Of a stretch of DNA of 64,000 bases, positions 55,450 through 64,000 are shown one piece after another (position 1 is the first letter of the stretch; each line of letters begins with the position of its first letter). The notes under the pieces were generated by a model, which was not told the origin of the DNA, searched no databases, and worked only from the letters and a program-made list of their open reading frames with translations. Source of the stretch: Thereva unica (lineage: Eukaryota; Arthropoda; Insecta; Diptera; Therevidae); assembly GCA_949987705.1 (NCBI GenBank), contig OX465282.1, positions 125,756,310 through 125,820,309 of the forward strand. The letters run 5' to 3'. Both the position numbers and the translations under genes were made by a program.

Positions 55450-57190
55450 TTACAAATTACGCATTAAAAAAATACGAAGACAAATGAGTCATCGGGAAAA
55501 TTCTCACTTGTCTGCGTCTAATTGTGGGCTACATCTTACCATCTGCCTTCAGAATCAGTTCCTTTATGATCCAGGAACCCACCTGCATTCAAGGAACTCA
55601 AGTATATCGAGGGTCCCTGTAACGAGAGCGGTGAAAGGATTTGATGCGAACGTCCCCCATCACGCCTGGGGCCTAAAAGGAGTTAGTAAAAGGGGTGATA
55701 ACCTTCGATTACCTCCTGGACATTCTAAACTACCGTACGGATCCTACGTCAGCATAGGTAGGAGCTGTGAGGTTTTATACATCACCCTAACCACTCAACA
55801 TATTGCCACTTACGTGAATGAATAGTTGGTTTCAGACCAGGCGTCGTGCTTAGACCACAGACGCATCCACTTTCGGGTGGGTGAGTGTTTAGAAATAGTT
55901 CGAGCATTGAGTTGGCAAAGTTTTGAAGCGTTCCCTACAGTCACTCATCCGGAAGCCTCCTTAAGGAGGAGATTACTACTACTTGCAATAAAAACTGCCT
56001 CGTTCTGATGTAAATGTGCATTGGGGTAACCCCATGGTGGAATAACGAGTTGAGATCCGCACCTAACCAAATATAATAGTGCGCAGGCTGGAATGCGCAA
56101 AAGAGTCGTGTCGACAGCCTACCTCGATATCTAAGGGTCCTTCGACAATACATCCTTTAATACTATAGCTAGGATTCTAAGTAGACTATAGAACTCTAAA
56201 AGCAAATGGATGGTGTCTAATCTTGAGGGGTCTCTTTAGCAAAAGGATGTCTACAGAGAGCAGTTTTATCTCCACTATATAGGACTAACACTAGGCGCCA
56301 AGTTCCTTTAACCATTTCAGGGAAACGCAAGCATTCATTTAACCAAGCAGGGAAACGCAGATCCCTGGTGAGTTGACGCAAAGCTAATGAATCCATACAG
56401 TTTTTAAAGCCAAAATCCATGTACTGGATAAACACTACCATTATTAGACCCATTGTTTTTTTATACCTAAGGCTGGAAAACGCCTCCCACGCAACACCCA
56501 AGGACAGGCAAGGTGATGTCTGTCTACATCTTCTCAGATAGTCAAGCAGGTCTGAAACCCCTGAGATCTTGCACAAACAGCTCTAGAACTACCTCTGAAT
56601 GTCGCAGATCTCTTAACGAGATGGCTCAACAGTTCAAGATCCTCCTCGTATGGGTGCCTGGGCACCAAAATATAGAGGGAAATTGTAAAGCTGACGAACT
56701 GGCTAAAGGCCCTTGAAGACGCTAAAACATGGTACGAGTAAACATGGTACAGGGACCATGTTCGAGGTGATGTTAGCCGTGTGCGGGCCGGTACGCGTAC
56801 CAGTTTTTGGGTTCGACCAACGGTCCGACTAAAATCAAAACTGGTTTGATTTCCGTCGATGTTCGTGGGCGGAGTTTCGTGTTGATGATACCATGTCCTA
56901 CCATTTGCGGACTTGTTTGACCAAATTTACTCGTACACGAAATGTTTCAATTTACCACTTGACAACTGAATGACAGATTAACTTGAAATATTTTGACAAG
57001 AGAGCGGTGTTCAAGTAAATCGGTCTTAGCACATGTCTTACCGTTTGCGGGTTTTTGGTCGTACCATGTTTACTCGTACCATGTTTTAGCGTCTCCAAGG
57101 GCCTTAAGAAAGACACCACTGCCACTCTACTTTCAGCAAACTCCGATACAAACAACACAAAATGCAACAAGCGGAAAAGCATTGCAGAGA
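55450..57190 (+). pseudogene. Decayed LINE: endonuclease end, RT end and RNase H
   Basis: The plus strand shows an endonuclease terminus (CLDHRRIHFRVGE) near 55850 and a linker with WWNNEL near 56035. Most of the reverse transcriptase core is missing. A WINTTIIRPIV motif near 56430 precedes an RNase H domain at 56513..56711 (VYIFSDSQAGLKPLRS, VWVPGHQNIEGNCKADELAK). The RNase H frame continues after a 388-bp MITE (LKKDTTATLLSANSD). Multiple stops and frameshifts are present. Related tail sequence may continue after the SINE to about 57830. Confidence 0.6.
56712..57099. mobile_element. MITE with 40-bp inverted ends, GGCC target duplication
   Basis: 388 bp. The ends CTTGAAGACGCTAAAACATG are inverted over about 40 bp with one mismatch. 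GGCC at 56708..56711 is repeated at 57100..57103. Removing it rejoins the RNase H frame (ELAKG-LKKDT). There is no coding sequence; the superfamily is not clear from a 4-bp duplication. Confidence 0.75.
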
Positions 57191-57208
57191 TCTTAATAAA
57201 ATCTTTGC

Positions 57209-57671
57209 GGCCTCGGTAGTCTAGGGGTAAGGCGCCTGACTGCTATCCCAGAGGTCCCGGGTTCAAGTCCCGGCGGTGCCACGGTCCTAGCCTTTCCCAA
57301 ATTTACCACCTACATAACTTTCCTTCTTTCTTCTTCCCTCTTTACATTCCTGATTCCTTCTGTCATAGCCTTCCTTAGCCCTTCCCCGCTCCACCAGAAG
57401 CGCATGTCATCGGTTGGTTGAAGAGATTCAACTCGTTTCAGGAGGCATAACACTCCAGCGAGTTGTTTCTCGATGCTCCGATGTCAGAGTCGCGATAGTA
57501 ATGGTTGGGAGTAGGTGGACTGAAAATATCGCGGGAAGGTTGTGGCGGTTCCTTCCAACCCGACTAGAGCTGCTGTTCGACATTGCACTCTATACGAAGA
57601 AAATAGATTGTCTACAGTATAAAGGGCCTTTCCTGAGACTCTAGTCTTTCACATAAAAAAAAAAAAAAAAA
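57209..57671 (+). mobile_element. tRNA-derived SINE, copy 2
   Basis: 463 bp, same family as 50295..50760 in the opposite orientation. It has the GGCCTCGGTAGTCTAGGGGT head, a GGGTTCAAGTCC B box and a terminal A run of 17. It is inserted in the 3' part of the decayed LINE. Confidence 0.85.
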
Positions 57672-57982
57672 TAGGATGTCCTGCTGGAACATTTCAGTCT
57701 TAGCGACAAGCCACTAGCCATTTTCCAGCGATGTGGCCTAGAAATATCAGGAAGAGGGCTGTAATACAATAGAACAAGCAAGTGGCCGCTGTTCCTTTGG
57801 ACCCAGCACTTCACTACAGTTAAAAAGGGTTAAAGGTATTAATTTGTACTATTGGGGAGCCACACTTAATCAATCAAACATTTTGTTTTTTTACGAGTTT
57901 ATATAAATTATTCTAGGAATTGATATAATTATTAAATTATATTTATTTCTTAGAACTTTAAAAAAGAAAAACAATTTTTGTT

Positions 57983-58279
57983 TTATAAAATATTAAATAT
58001 TGATGTATATTTAGAGTATGACAATTTCAGCATCTGACATAAGTAATTTGTAGTTGAATCATCTCCGTTTTGGCAATCATTTTTCAGGATTTTCAAGGCC
58101 TCATCCAAACTTTTCTGAATTCCATCGCAAAATGGTTTAGGACAGACTGTCGTTGTCCTCATAGAACAGCATTGTTTGAGCTCTTTAAGAAGAAACACAC
58201 TTTTTTTAATTTCTGGATAATCGCAATGAACAGCAGCAATTACTGCAAGAAAAACGCAAAACAATACGCAAAGTTTCAT
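57983..58279 (-). CDS. Small secreted cysteine protein A2
   Basis: 98 residues, paralogue of A1 (1400..1696). The signal peptide is MKLCVLFCVFLAVIAAVHC. Cysteine spacing is identical: C-x12-C-x17-C-x11-C from the second cysteine of the CC pair. Eleven residues differ from A1, five in the signal peptide, against about two silent changes. An acceptor-like tctag ends four bases before the ATG. The TATA box is at 58385..58392. AATAAA on the coding strand at 57942..57947 gives a plausible 3' end. The function is unknown; secreted. Confidence 0.75.
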   Translation of the reverse strand: MKLCVLFCVFLAVIAAVHCDYPEIKKSVFLLKELKQCCSMRTTTVCPKPFCDGIQKSLDEALKILKNDCQNGDDSTTNYLCQMLKLSYSKYTSIFNIL

Positions 58280-58384
58280 TTTGCTAGACTAACAATAAAA
58301 ACTTTGAATTAAAAATATATAGTGATAATGCCAAGGTATTTATCGCCTAAACACGGTTCTAATTACCTGTGAAAAAATCTGACA

Positions 58385-58392
58385 TATTTATA
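58385..58392 (-). promoter_or_regulatory. TATA box of A2
   Basis: TATAAATA on the minus strand, 113 bp before the ATG, same context as in A1. Confidence 0.55.
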
Positions 58393-58616
58393 GGAAATTT
58401 TCCAATCATAGCCCCAAAAAAAGTTTTAAACACCTTTAAAGAATTTTTTTTTTGTTCAAGTTTTTATCCAATGAAAATCCGTGGGTTTAACCAAATATGC
58501 TTTGCAAATATAAACACGATCGTTTACTTTTTAATCAGGTGCGTTGGGAAAGATCTGGAAGTGTTTAAGAGTTGGTTTGAAACAGATTTTTCTGCTACAG
58601 CAAAGCACCTAATTCG

Positions 58617-58785
58617 GCGTTCACATCGCCTCGAAAACAGGCATTTTGGGCGAAAACACAATCGAAAGCAAGTGTTTTATCATACAAATCGAAAACAACT
58701 TGGGAAGCTGTTTTCGATGAAAACGACCACGAAAACAAGAAAAGTGTGAACAAGAACCTAATTCAGCGTTCAGCACTTGTTATAC
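58617..58785. repeat. MITE family 1, truncated copy
   Basis: Has the GTTCACATCGCCTCGAAAA end and about 170 bp of the element, then stops abruptly at the duplication breakpoint. Confidence 0.55.
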
Positions 58786-60764
58786 CCGTCCGGGGGCGTG
58801 ATTTAAGATTTGGAAAATAACATGCCTTTGTTTCCGTGACTTCATTTTCATACATTAAAGGAATTCACTTTTATTACCCCAATTTTTTTTTTTCGCAGTT
58901 TATTTTCTCGATAAAATACTCTGCACGTATGTCCCTGAACTAATGCGGAATTTAACCAATTTCTGTCCCTGTACTCAGGACCGGCGTTTGGTTTTTTTGC
59001 GCCCGGTGCAGTGTGACATATTGCGCCCCCATAGGCTGTTCTTTTTTTGATCGCATTGAAGGACAATTAGGAAAAGACATAAAGAAACTGTGGAGTTCCT
59101 TTAATATATGTAAATGAATGCACACTTTTTCATTTTTTTTTCTAAAATTGCGTCCGGTGTAAATGCACCAATTGGATTTCATCTTTTTCGATGTTAGCTG
59201 CACTTCCCTAACTATTGCCAGAACAATCCTGGGCTTCGAAAATCTATAGCACCATACACTCGGATCTCCATAATACAGCTCTCTATGGCGTTCTCTAAGT
59301 CTTCATATTTCAAGCGATAATAGGTGGTTACTGCACTGCCTTTATTAGTTTTTACTGTAGAATCGTTCGTAGAAAAGCCACTTCACCTTAACAGCCTTCC
59401 TGGACATAGAAAGCGCTTTCAAAAACTTTAGAACAGAGGCAATCCAGGTGTTTCCCGCCGAGCCGCGATTTCTTGAATGGTAAAAATGTTTCTATACCAG
59501 GTTTCAATCCTTCTTTTGTCACGATTCTATCAACCCAATCTCGGTTCACCTTGTTTTCATTTGGTTTCTCGGTTTCGAGAAAGATTCATTTCTTTTATTT
59601 CTGGCCTTGTAGTTTTCCCTGGCAGATGAGTTGCCTCTCTTCATAACCTAATTTAAGATCCTTCTAATACCCCTCTTCCGCGATACCCACGCAAAATTCA
59701 CGGGTTTAATTTCTGAAATTGCGCCCCTGTCGAACTGCGCCCGGTGCAAGTGCACCATTTGCACCTATGAAGCTTCGCCCCTGCCTGTACTTTATCATGC
59801 AAGAAAAGGCGGAGAAATTTTACTTCCCCTCGTTCTAGAACTATAGTCATAAAATGTCTGTCCAAGAAAGTTTTCACCTGGTAGTGGGTCACCAGTGAGA
59901 TAGGAGAAGAAACATGGAGTTTATTTAAATATTTAAATACGCACGTGGAACAACTATAGCGAACTGGTGAAACTGCGATCATAACCTCCACTGCAAGCTG
60001 TCCTGAAAAGAATGGACTAATTTGATCGGGCCTACCACTGTCGGTTAAGGATCTCCTCATGGCACCGGGTGCACCCAGTTGTATAATGCCTTATTCTCAT
60101 ATTGAGGCTTTGTCAAGATGGATGCTTTTGTTAACTCCTTCCCTACAGAGCAAAGTCAGGACGACTGCCTTGAACCGAGTTAGCCAAGAAGCAAACCTAG
60201 ACAGTCGCCGGCCACTTTGCCCACATTTTCTTGGTTCGCAGTACCAGTTCCTATTTAATCTAAGGGGAACATTGCCATCAACCAGGGACACAGGAACCCC
60301 ATAAGAAGAAAATAAAAATAAGAGTGGAATCGTAATTACCGTCGTATTAGGACAAGAAGGAGAGCCGTAGTGGAATTGAGGACAGCGTTGCCAACTCTTG
60401 CCTCCATAAACCACTAGATTAGACTTTCAAAACCACCAGAAAACCACTAAAATAATTTCCTCTTCGGCAAAAGTAACTAGCCCCTCTATTCTAAAATTGT
60501 GACCAGTCATAAGTCACAAGTTTTGGTGACTCGCGCTTGCTTTTTATGAACTTCTTATTTTTGTATCTATGTCGATGTTGTGACAGAAGTTACGTCTACT
60601 TCACTTCTGCTTCGTTTCTACTTTACTTTTTACTTAGAATAGGCCTTCAAGTTGAGACTGCGTTGTGACTTGTCACCGTTTTTAGAATACATCGGTAAAT
60701 CAAAAGTTGCTCAACTTACCCTGGCTTCACCAGTCGAACTGTGCAAGTTCAAGTAGATTGGTGA
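58786..60764. other. Non-genic stretch with old repeat pieces
   Basis: Pieces of a CAGGGGCG-type repeat lie near 58975..59040 and 59715..59790 (the latter inverted relative to 2355..2425). No supported gene; several frames of 75-120 codons lack motifs. Confidence 0.35.
59715..59790 (-). repeat. CAGGGGCG-type repeat fragment
   Basis: The reverse complement matches 2355..2425, including the GCAAATGGTGCAC word. Confidence 0.35.
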
Positions 60765-61215
60765 ACTGAACTTGAAAATAACCTCAGTTCGCATACAATT
60801 TTCATATATTCAACTGAGGATAATCGTGGATGCACACTACGCGAACTTAGTTTAGCTTAGTTTTATGACTTTTTTACGAACTTTTCGATGGCAGAGGCAG
60901 CACGGACAAACTTCATGGCTGTGCTTAAAACGGTTCATTGTACGTACACATAATATGGGCTCAACTTACTATTCAGAAAATATCATTCGGCCAAAAGCGC
61001 GCGGGATCTAAGTCCGTGTAGTGAGGACGGCCCTTAAAACAAACCTCAGCTGGTCCAACTTGACTCAAACTGAAGTTAAGCCTAAAAGTTCGCTCAAAAG
61101 AGAGTAATCAACTGGAATAATGGAATGCAATTCCAGTGAGATTTTGCATTTCTAACTTCTGGCGAAAAAGCAACAAGCATTTCAAGCATGCACTGAACAT
61201 GAACTGGACTTTAGC
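60765..61215. repeat. Dispersed repeat with internal insertion
   Basis: Matches 26985..27215 on both sides of an extra segment at about 60825..61035. The ends of that segment (CACTACGCGAACTTAG; inverted CACTACACGGACTTAG) look like imperfect terminal repeats, so it may be a nested MITE. Confidence 0.5.
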
Positions 61216-62058
61216 CGGTGATGCTATTGTCAACTGGTTAGCGGGTGGGTCCACCATTTTTAATCTTCCGCTAACCCCGACGGTTGCCTCTGAGCTCATA
61301 GAACCTCAAGAGATCAAACTCGAGGATCAGCGCTAACTCCTCATGCATCACTAGACTACTAATTTTGGAAACTTGTATACTTTCCTCTTACCACCAAAAA
61401 AAAAATCCACTAGCCACTAGACGCGATTTTTTCCCACTAAATACCTCACCATAAAAAAAAAACAAATACTCATGAAGTGAATGAACAGACATCTTCAAGA
61501 ATCAGAAGTAAAAATTAGCTAGAAAAGCCCGCTAAGTGAGTGGAAAATCTGTCATTCATTTACTCTGTTCTGGAGAACTTTTTTAAAATTCTTCAAAAAG
61601 GGCCATATCAACTCACTGCGCGCTGTTGGAGCACTTTTAAATCTTGTTCCAACATTTGTTATAAGAGGCAAATGAATGAAATGTAGGGAACAAAATCCCA
61701 AATTGTTACAATGAGTCAATGAAAAATGGCGAACCAGATCTTAAATTAAAAAACAAACATCTTGGGCTTTGTGGTAAACTTTTTTCTTGTTCTTTCCATT
61801 GCGATCAACAAATTAAGGGGCGCAATGCGGCATTATGCACTGGGCGCAAAAAAACCACGCACCGGCTTCGTTAATGTAACACAAGGACATGACAGCCATT
61901 GTTGCCTCCATGATCAGGAACTCATGCCTAATTCGTGCGAACATATTGTTGATTGAGGCGGCAAAAATGGGGTGGAATTCAGCGCATCTTAAATAAAATG
62001 CCGTTTTATCTCAAATAAGGCCCGCAGCAATTTTCCTATCTTTTCAGTAGACAGCACC
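61216..62058. other. Non-genic stretch
   Basis: AT-rich, with no recognised gene. A GGGGCGCAATGCGG word near 61816 recalls the CAGGGGCG repeat. Confidence 0.35.
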
Positions 62059-62262
62059 ACGGTATACAGAAATAAGGTAATGTAAAAGACTGTATACCGT
62101 ATACAGTATTTTAGTGCTGACGTCACGTGGGGGAGACTTCCCATATAAAATCAAAGCTGTTGTTACTGTTTCTTCATTAGGGCTGACGTCACCAGGCGCC
62201 AATTTTTTACGGTATTCGGAGCTGTCGTCTCTGTTACATTACCTTCTGTTTCTGTATACCGG
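62059..62262. mobile_element. Small MITE with CGGTATACAGAAA ends
   Basis: About 204 bp with inverted ends CGGTATACAGAAA-TAAGGTAATGTAA (plus strand, left) against the same words inverted at the right. The interior has two TGACGTCAC palindromes. No clear target duplication was found. Confidence 0.6.
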
Positions 62263-62329
62263 GAAAGAACAGTATAGAGGCAGCTAATACAAACTCTGAG
62301 CATCCGAAGCATAACGTTAAACAAAGCTC

Positions 62330-64000
62330 TCCCACTGGGGTACGAAAGCCCACTTTATGGCGACGAAGCATTCATTTGAAGTCATGATTTCATCTATGAC
62401 TCTCAAGATGTTAATATGATCCTTACATGAGCGGCCTTTCCTGAAGTCGGCCTACTGCCTTCTAAGCGTTCGCGTTCGGACACGGTTTTGCCCACAATAG
62501 ATAATAAACAGATGCCTCTCCAGTTGTCACATATTGTTAGATCCCCGTTTTTTGGTATTTTGAATATCATACCCTCCGTGCAATCCTCCGGAAAGCTATA
62601 GCTGTTCCACGCTATTTCCAGGATTGACTAAAGCGCGTCTGCTATGAGGCTTGGCTATCGCATGAATTGCGGTTACTATTTCCGTTTTGGATGAGGCCCG
62701 AGTGGCAATTCTTATTGGCTGTGCATTGATACTGTTTTCCTGAGGTTCCTGTGTAAGTGTACCATTCAGGACGGCGAAGAAGTAATCTCTCCATCTTTGG
62801 AGCTGCTCCTCGTCGCTGCACAGCAGCCTTCCATCCGCACTCTTAACGGCATGCTTTTTAGTAGAGTGCTTTCCTGAGAACTGTTTAGTGATTTGGTACA
62901 GCACCTTACTGTTGCCTGTGTGTGCCGCGTTTTCCGCTTTTTCTGCGAGCTCATTTATGTGCTGCCTTTTATCACGCCGGACACTTCTCTTTACCTCTCG
63001 ATGCAATTGGGAGTATTCCCGTTCTAGTTGGTGGCGTCTTTCCGGGTCGCTTGTATAGTTTACGTTATTTTTGAGGGCTCTTCTGCTTTCTATTTTTTGC
63101 CAGGCTGTGTCCGAGATCCAGTGTTTGTTGGTTTTTTTGGACATAACCGATGCTCGTTTCCGCAGCCGTCAATATAGCGCCCTTTGTCGTACTCCACAAC
63201 TCTTCAATATTTGTGTCGTCAGAAACGGTTTGCTGGTTTAATAATTCTTGTAGGTTTACAGCAAATTCTCGCTTTTTAACGGTCTCCTGCAGAAGGTCTA
63301 CGTTAACCGTCTACGGGTTCTAGCATCATGTTGCACGTTTCTGATTGCGGCGATTTTAAAATGAATAGTTGCAATAACAAAATGGTGGTCGCTTCCAGTA
63401 TCTGTTCCCCTGAAACTCCTGACATCCGCAAGAATAGTTCTCCATCTGCGGCTGACGGCCAGGTGATCTATCTGATTTCTCGTTCTACCATCGGGCGATA
63501 CCCAGGTCTCTTTGTGTATCTTCTTGGGACAAAAGTATGTTCGACCTACCATGAGTTGGTGGGAACTACAGAAGTCAACGAAAAGCTCACCATTGTTATT
63601 GGTAACTTGGCTTAGGCCTTGGTTTCCAATTGTGTGCTCAAGGCCGGTGTTGTAAGGGCCGATCTGTGCGTTTAAGTCACACATTAAAACAATGATGTCT
63701 CCCCTTGGAATAAAGCGGAAATCCTCATTCAGTCGCATATAGAACTCGTCCTTGTCATCTTCTGCGTCTTCAGTTGGAGCATAGCATTGGACTACCGCAG
63801 TACTTCTTAGTCTGGTACACAGGCGAACGGTAGTAATTCTCTCAGAAACTGGTGACCTGCTAATAAGGCTGGACTTGGCTTCTTTGGTGAGTATTACGCC
63901 AACGCCACTCCTACGGCTTTCAGTTTCGTTTCTACCAGAATATAAGAGGGACTCACCATTTGCGCAGAAATGTTCCCCGCATCGGGCCACCGTGTCTCCC
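62330..64000 (-). pseudogene. RTE-like LINE, copy 3, decayed and cut by window end
   Basis: The minus strand matches RTE copies 1 and 2 from the endonuclease (63298..63990, with QIGPYNTGLEHT and GSDHHFVIATI) through the linker (62596..63144). It continues into the start of the reverse transcriptase near 62400 (a decayed RKGRSC..HIN region). It has frame breaks near 63290 and 62600 and many substitutions, so it is older than copies 1 and 2. The 5' part lies beyond the right edge; the 3' half of the ORF is missing. Confidence 0.8.

Larger units (their letters stand above)
57961..58785. repeat. Duplicated block carrying gene A2
   Basis: Counterpart of 1381..2187. It includes the truncated MITE at 58617..58785 at the same relative position. 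Confidence 0.75.

Noticed and set aside
59222..59700. Possible transposase fragment on the minus strand (KYEDLENAIES-like)
   Set aside because: Only short disconnected peptides separated by stops; no catalytic motif could be recognised.

Overview
The window looks like AT-rich insect nuclear DNA, most probably dipteran. Eukaryotic TATA boxes, AATAAA signals, small introns, gypsy and BEL LTR elements, RTE- and I/LOA/R1-type LINEs, mariner and MITE debris all point that way. No bacterial operon structure is present. The species cannot be named from sequence alone; the many tiny secreted-protein genes resemble the salivary effector loci of gall midges, but that comparison is inference.

Two kinds of host gene stand out. 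(1) A single-exon 1394-codon gene at 8889..13073 encodes a latrotoxin-like protein: an N-terminal hydrophobic/helical domain, a long ankyrin array, an R-x-K-R site at each end and a small C-terminal domain. (2) Seven copies of very small secreted-protein genes are scattered over the window: A1 1400..1696, A2 57983..58279, B1 exon 1 at 145..243, B2 39120..39837, C 27549..27974, D 31703..32023 and E 52420..52686. Their sequences look unrelated, but the five types with a visible body share C-x12-C, and four of them continue with x14/17-C-x11/12-C. All have a TATA box 97-141 bp upstream and an AG splice-acceptor-like site 4-6 nt before the ATG. This is the best candidate for an undescribed gene family here.

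Layout. 1-2.3 kb: B1 and A1, both inside segments duplicated elsewhere in the window (B2 at 39 kb, A2 at 58 kb). 3.2-6.4 and 13.3-16.5 kb: two near-full-length RTE-like LINEs in direct orientation flanking the latrotoxin-like gene. 16.6-26.2 kb: a nest in which a minus-strand RNase H-bearing LINE is split by an RTE LINE (13-bp target duplication) and by an intact CsRn1-like gypsy element with identical LTRs. 26-39 kb: genes C and D among LINE fragments, repeats and MITEs. 39-43 kb: B2, a PIF-like MITE and LINE/mariner debris. 43-50.3 kb: a BEL/Pao element with 303-bp LTRs, broken by a 607-bp MITE exactly after its YVDD motif and by one stop codon. 50.3-58 kb: a tRNA-derived SINE (two copies), gene E, a long-TIR MITE and a decayed LINE. 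58-64 kb: A2, repeats and a third decayed RTE copy running off the right edge.

The transposable elements and the fast-changing small secreted genes fit a dynamic, repeat-driven region. Duplicated blocks carry promoter plus gene, and one duplicated block also carries a MITE, so it was copied after that MITE inserted.
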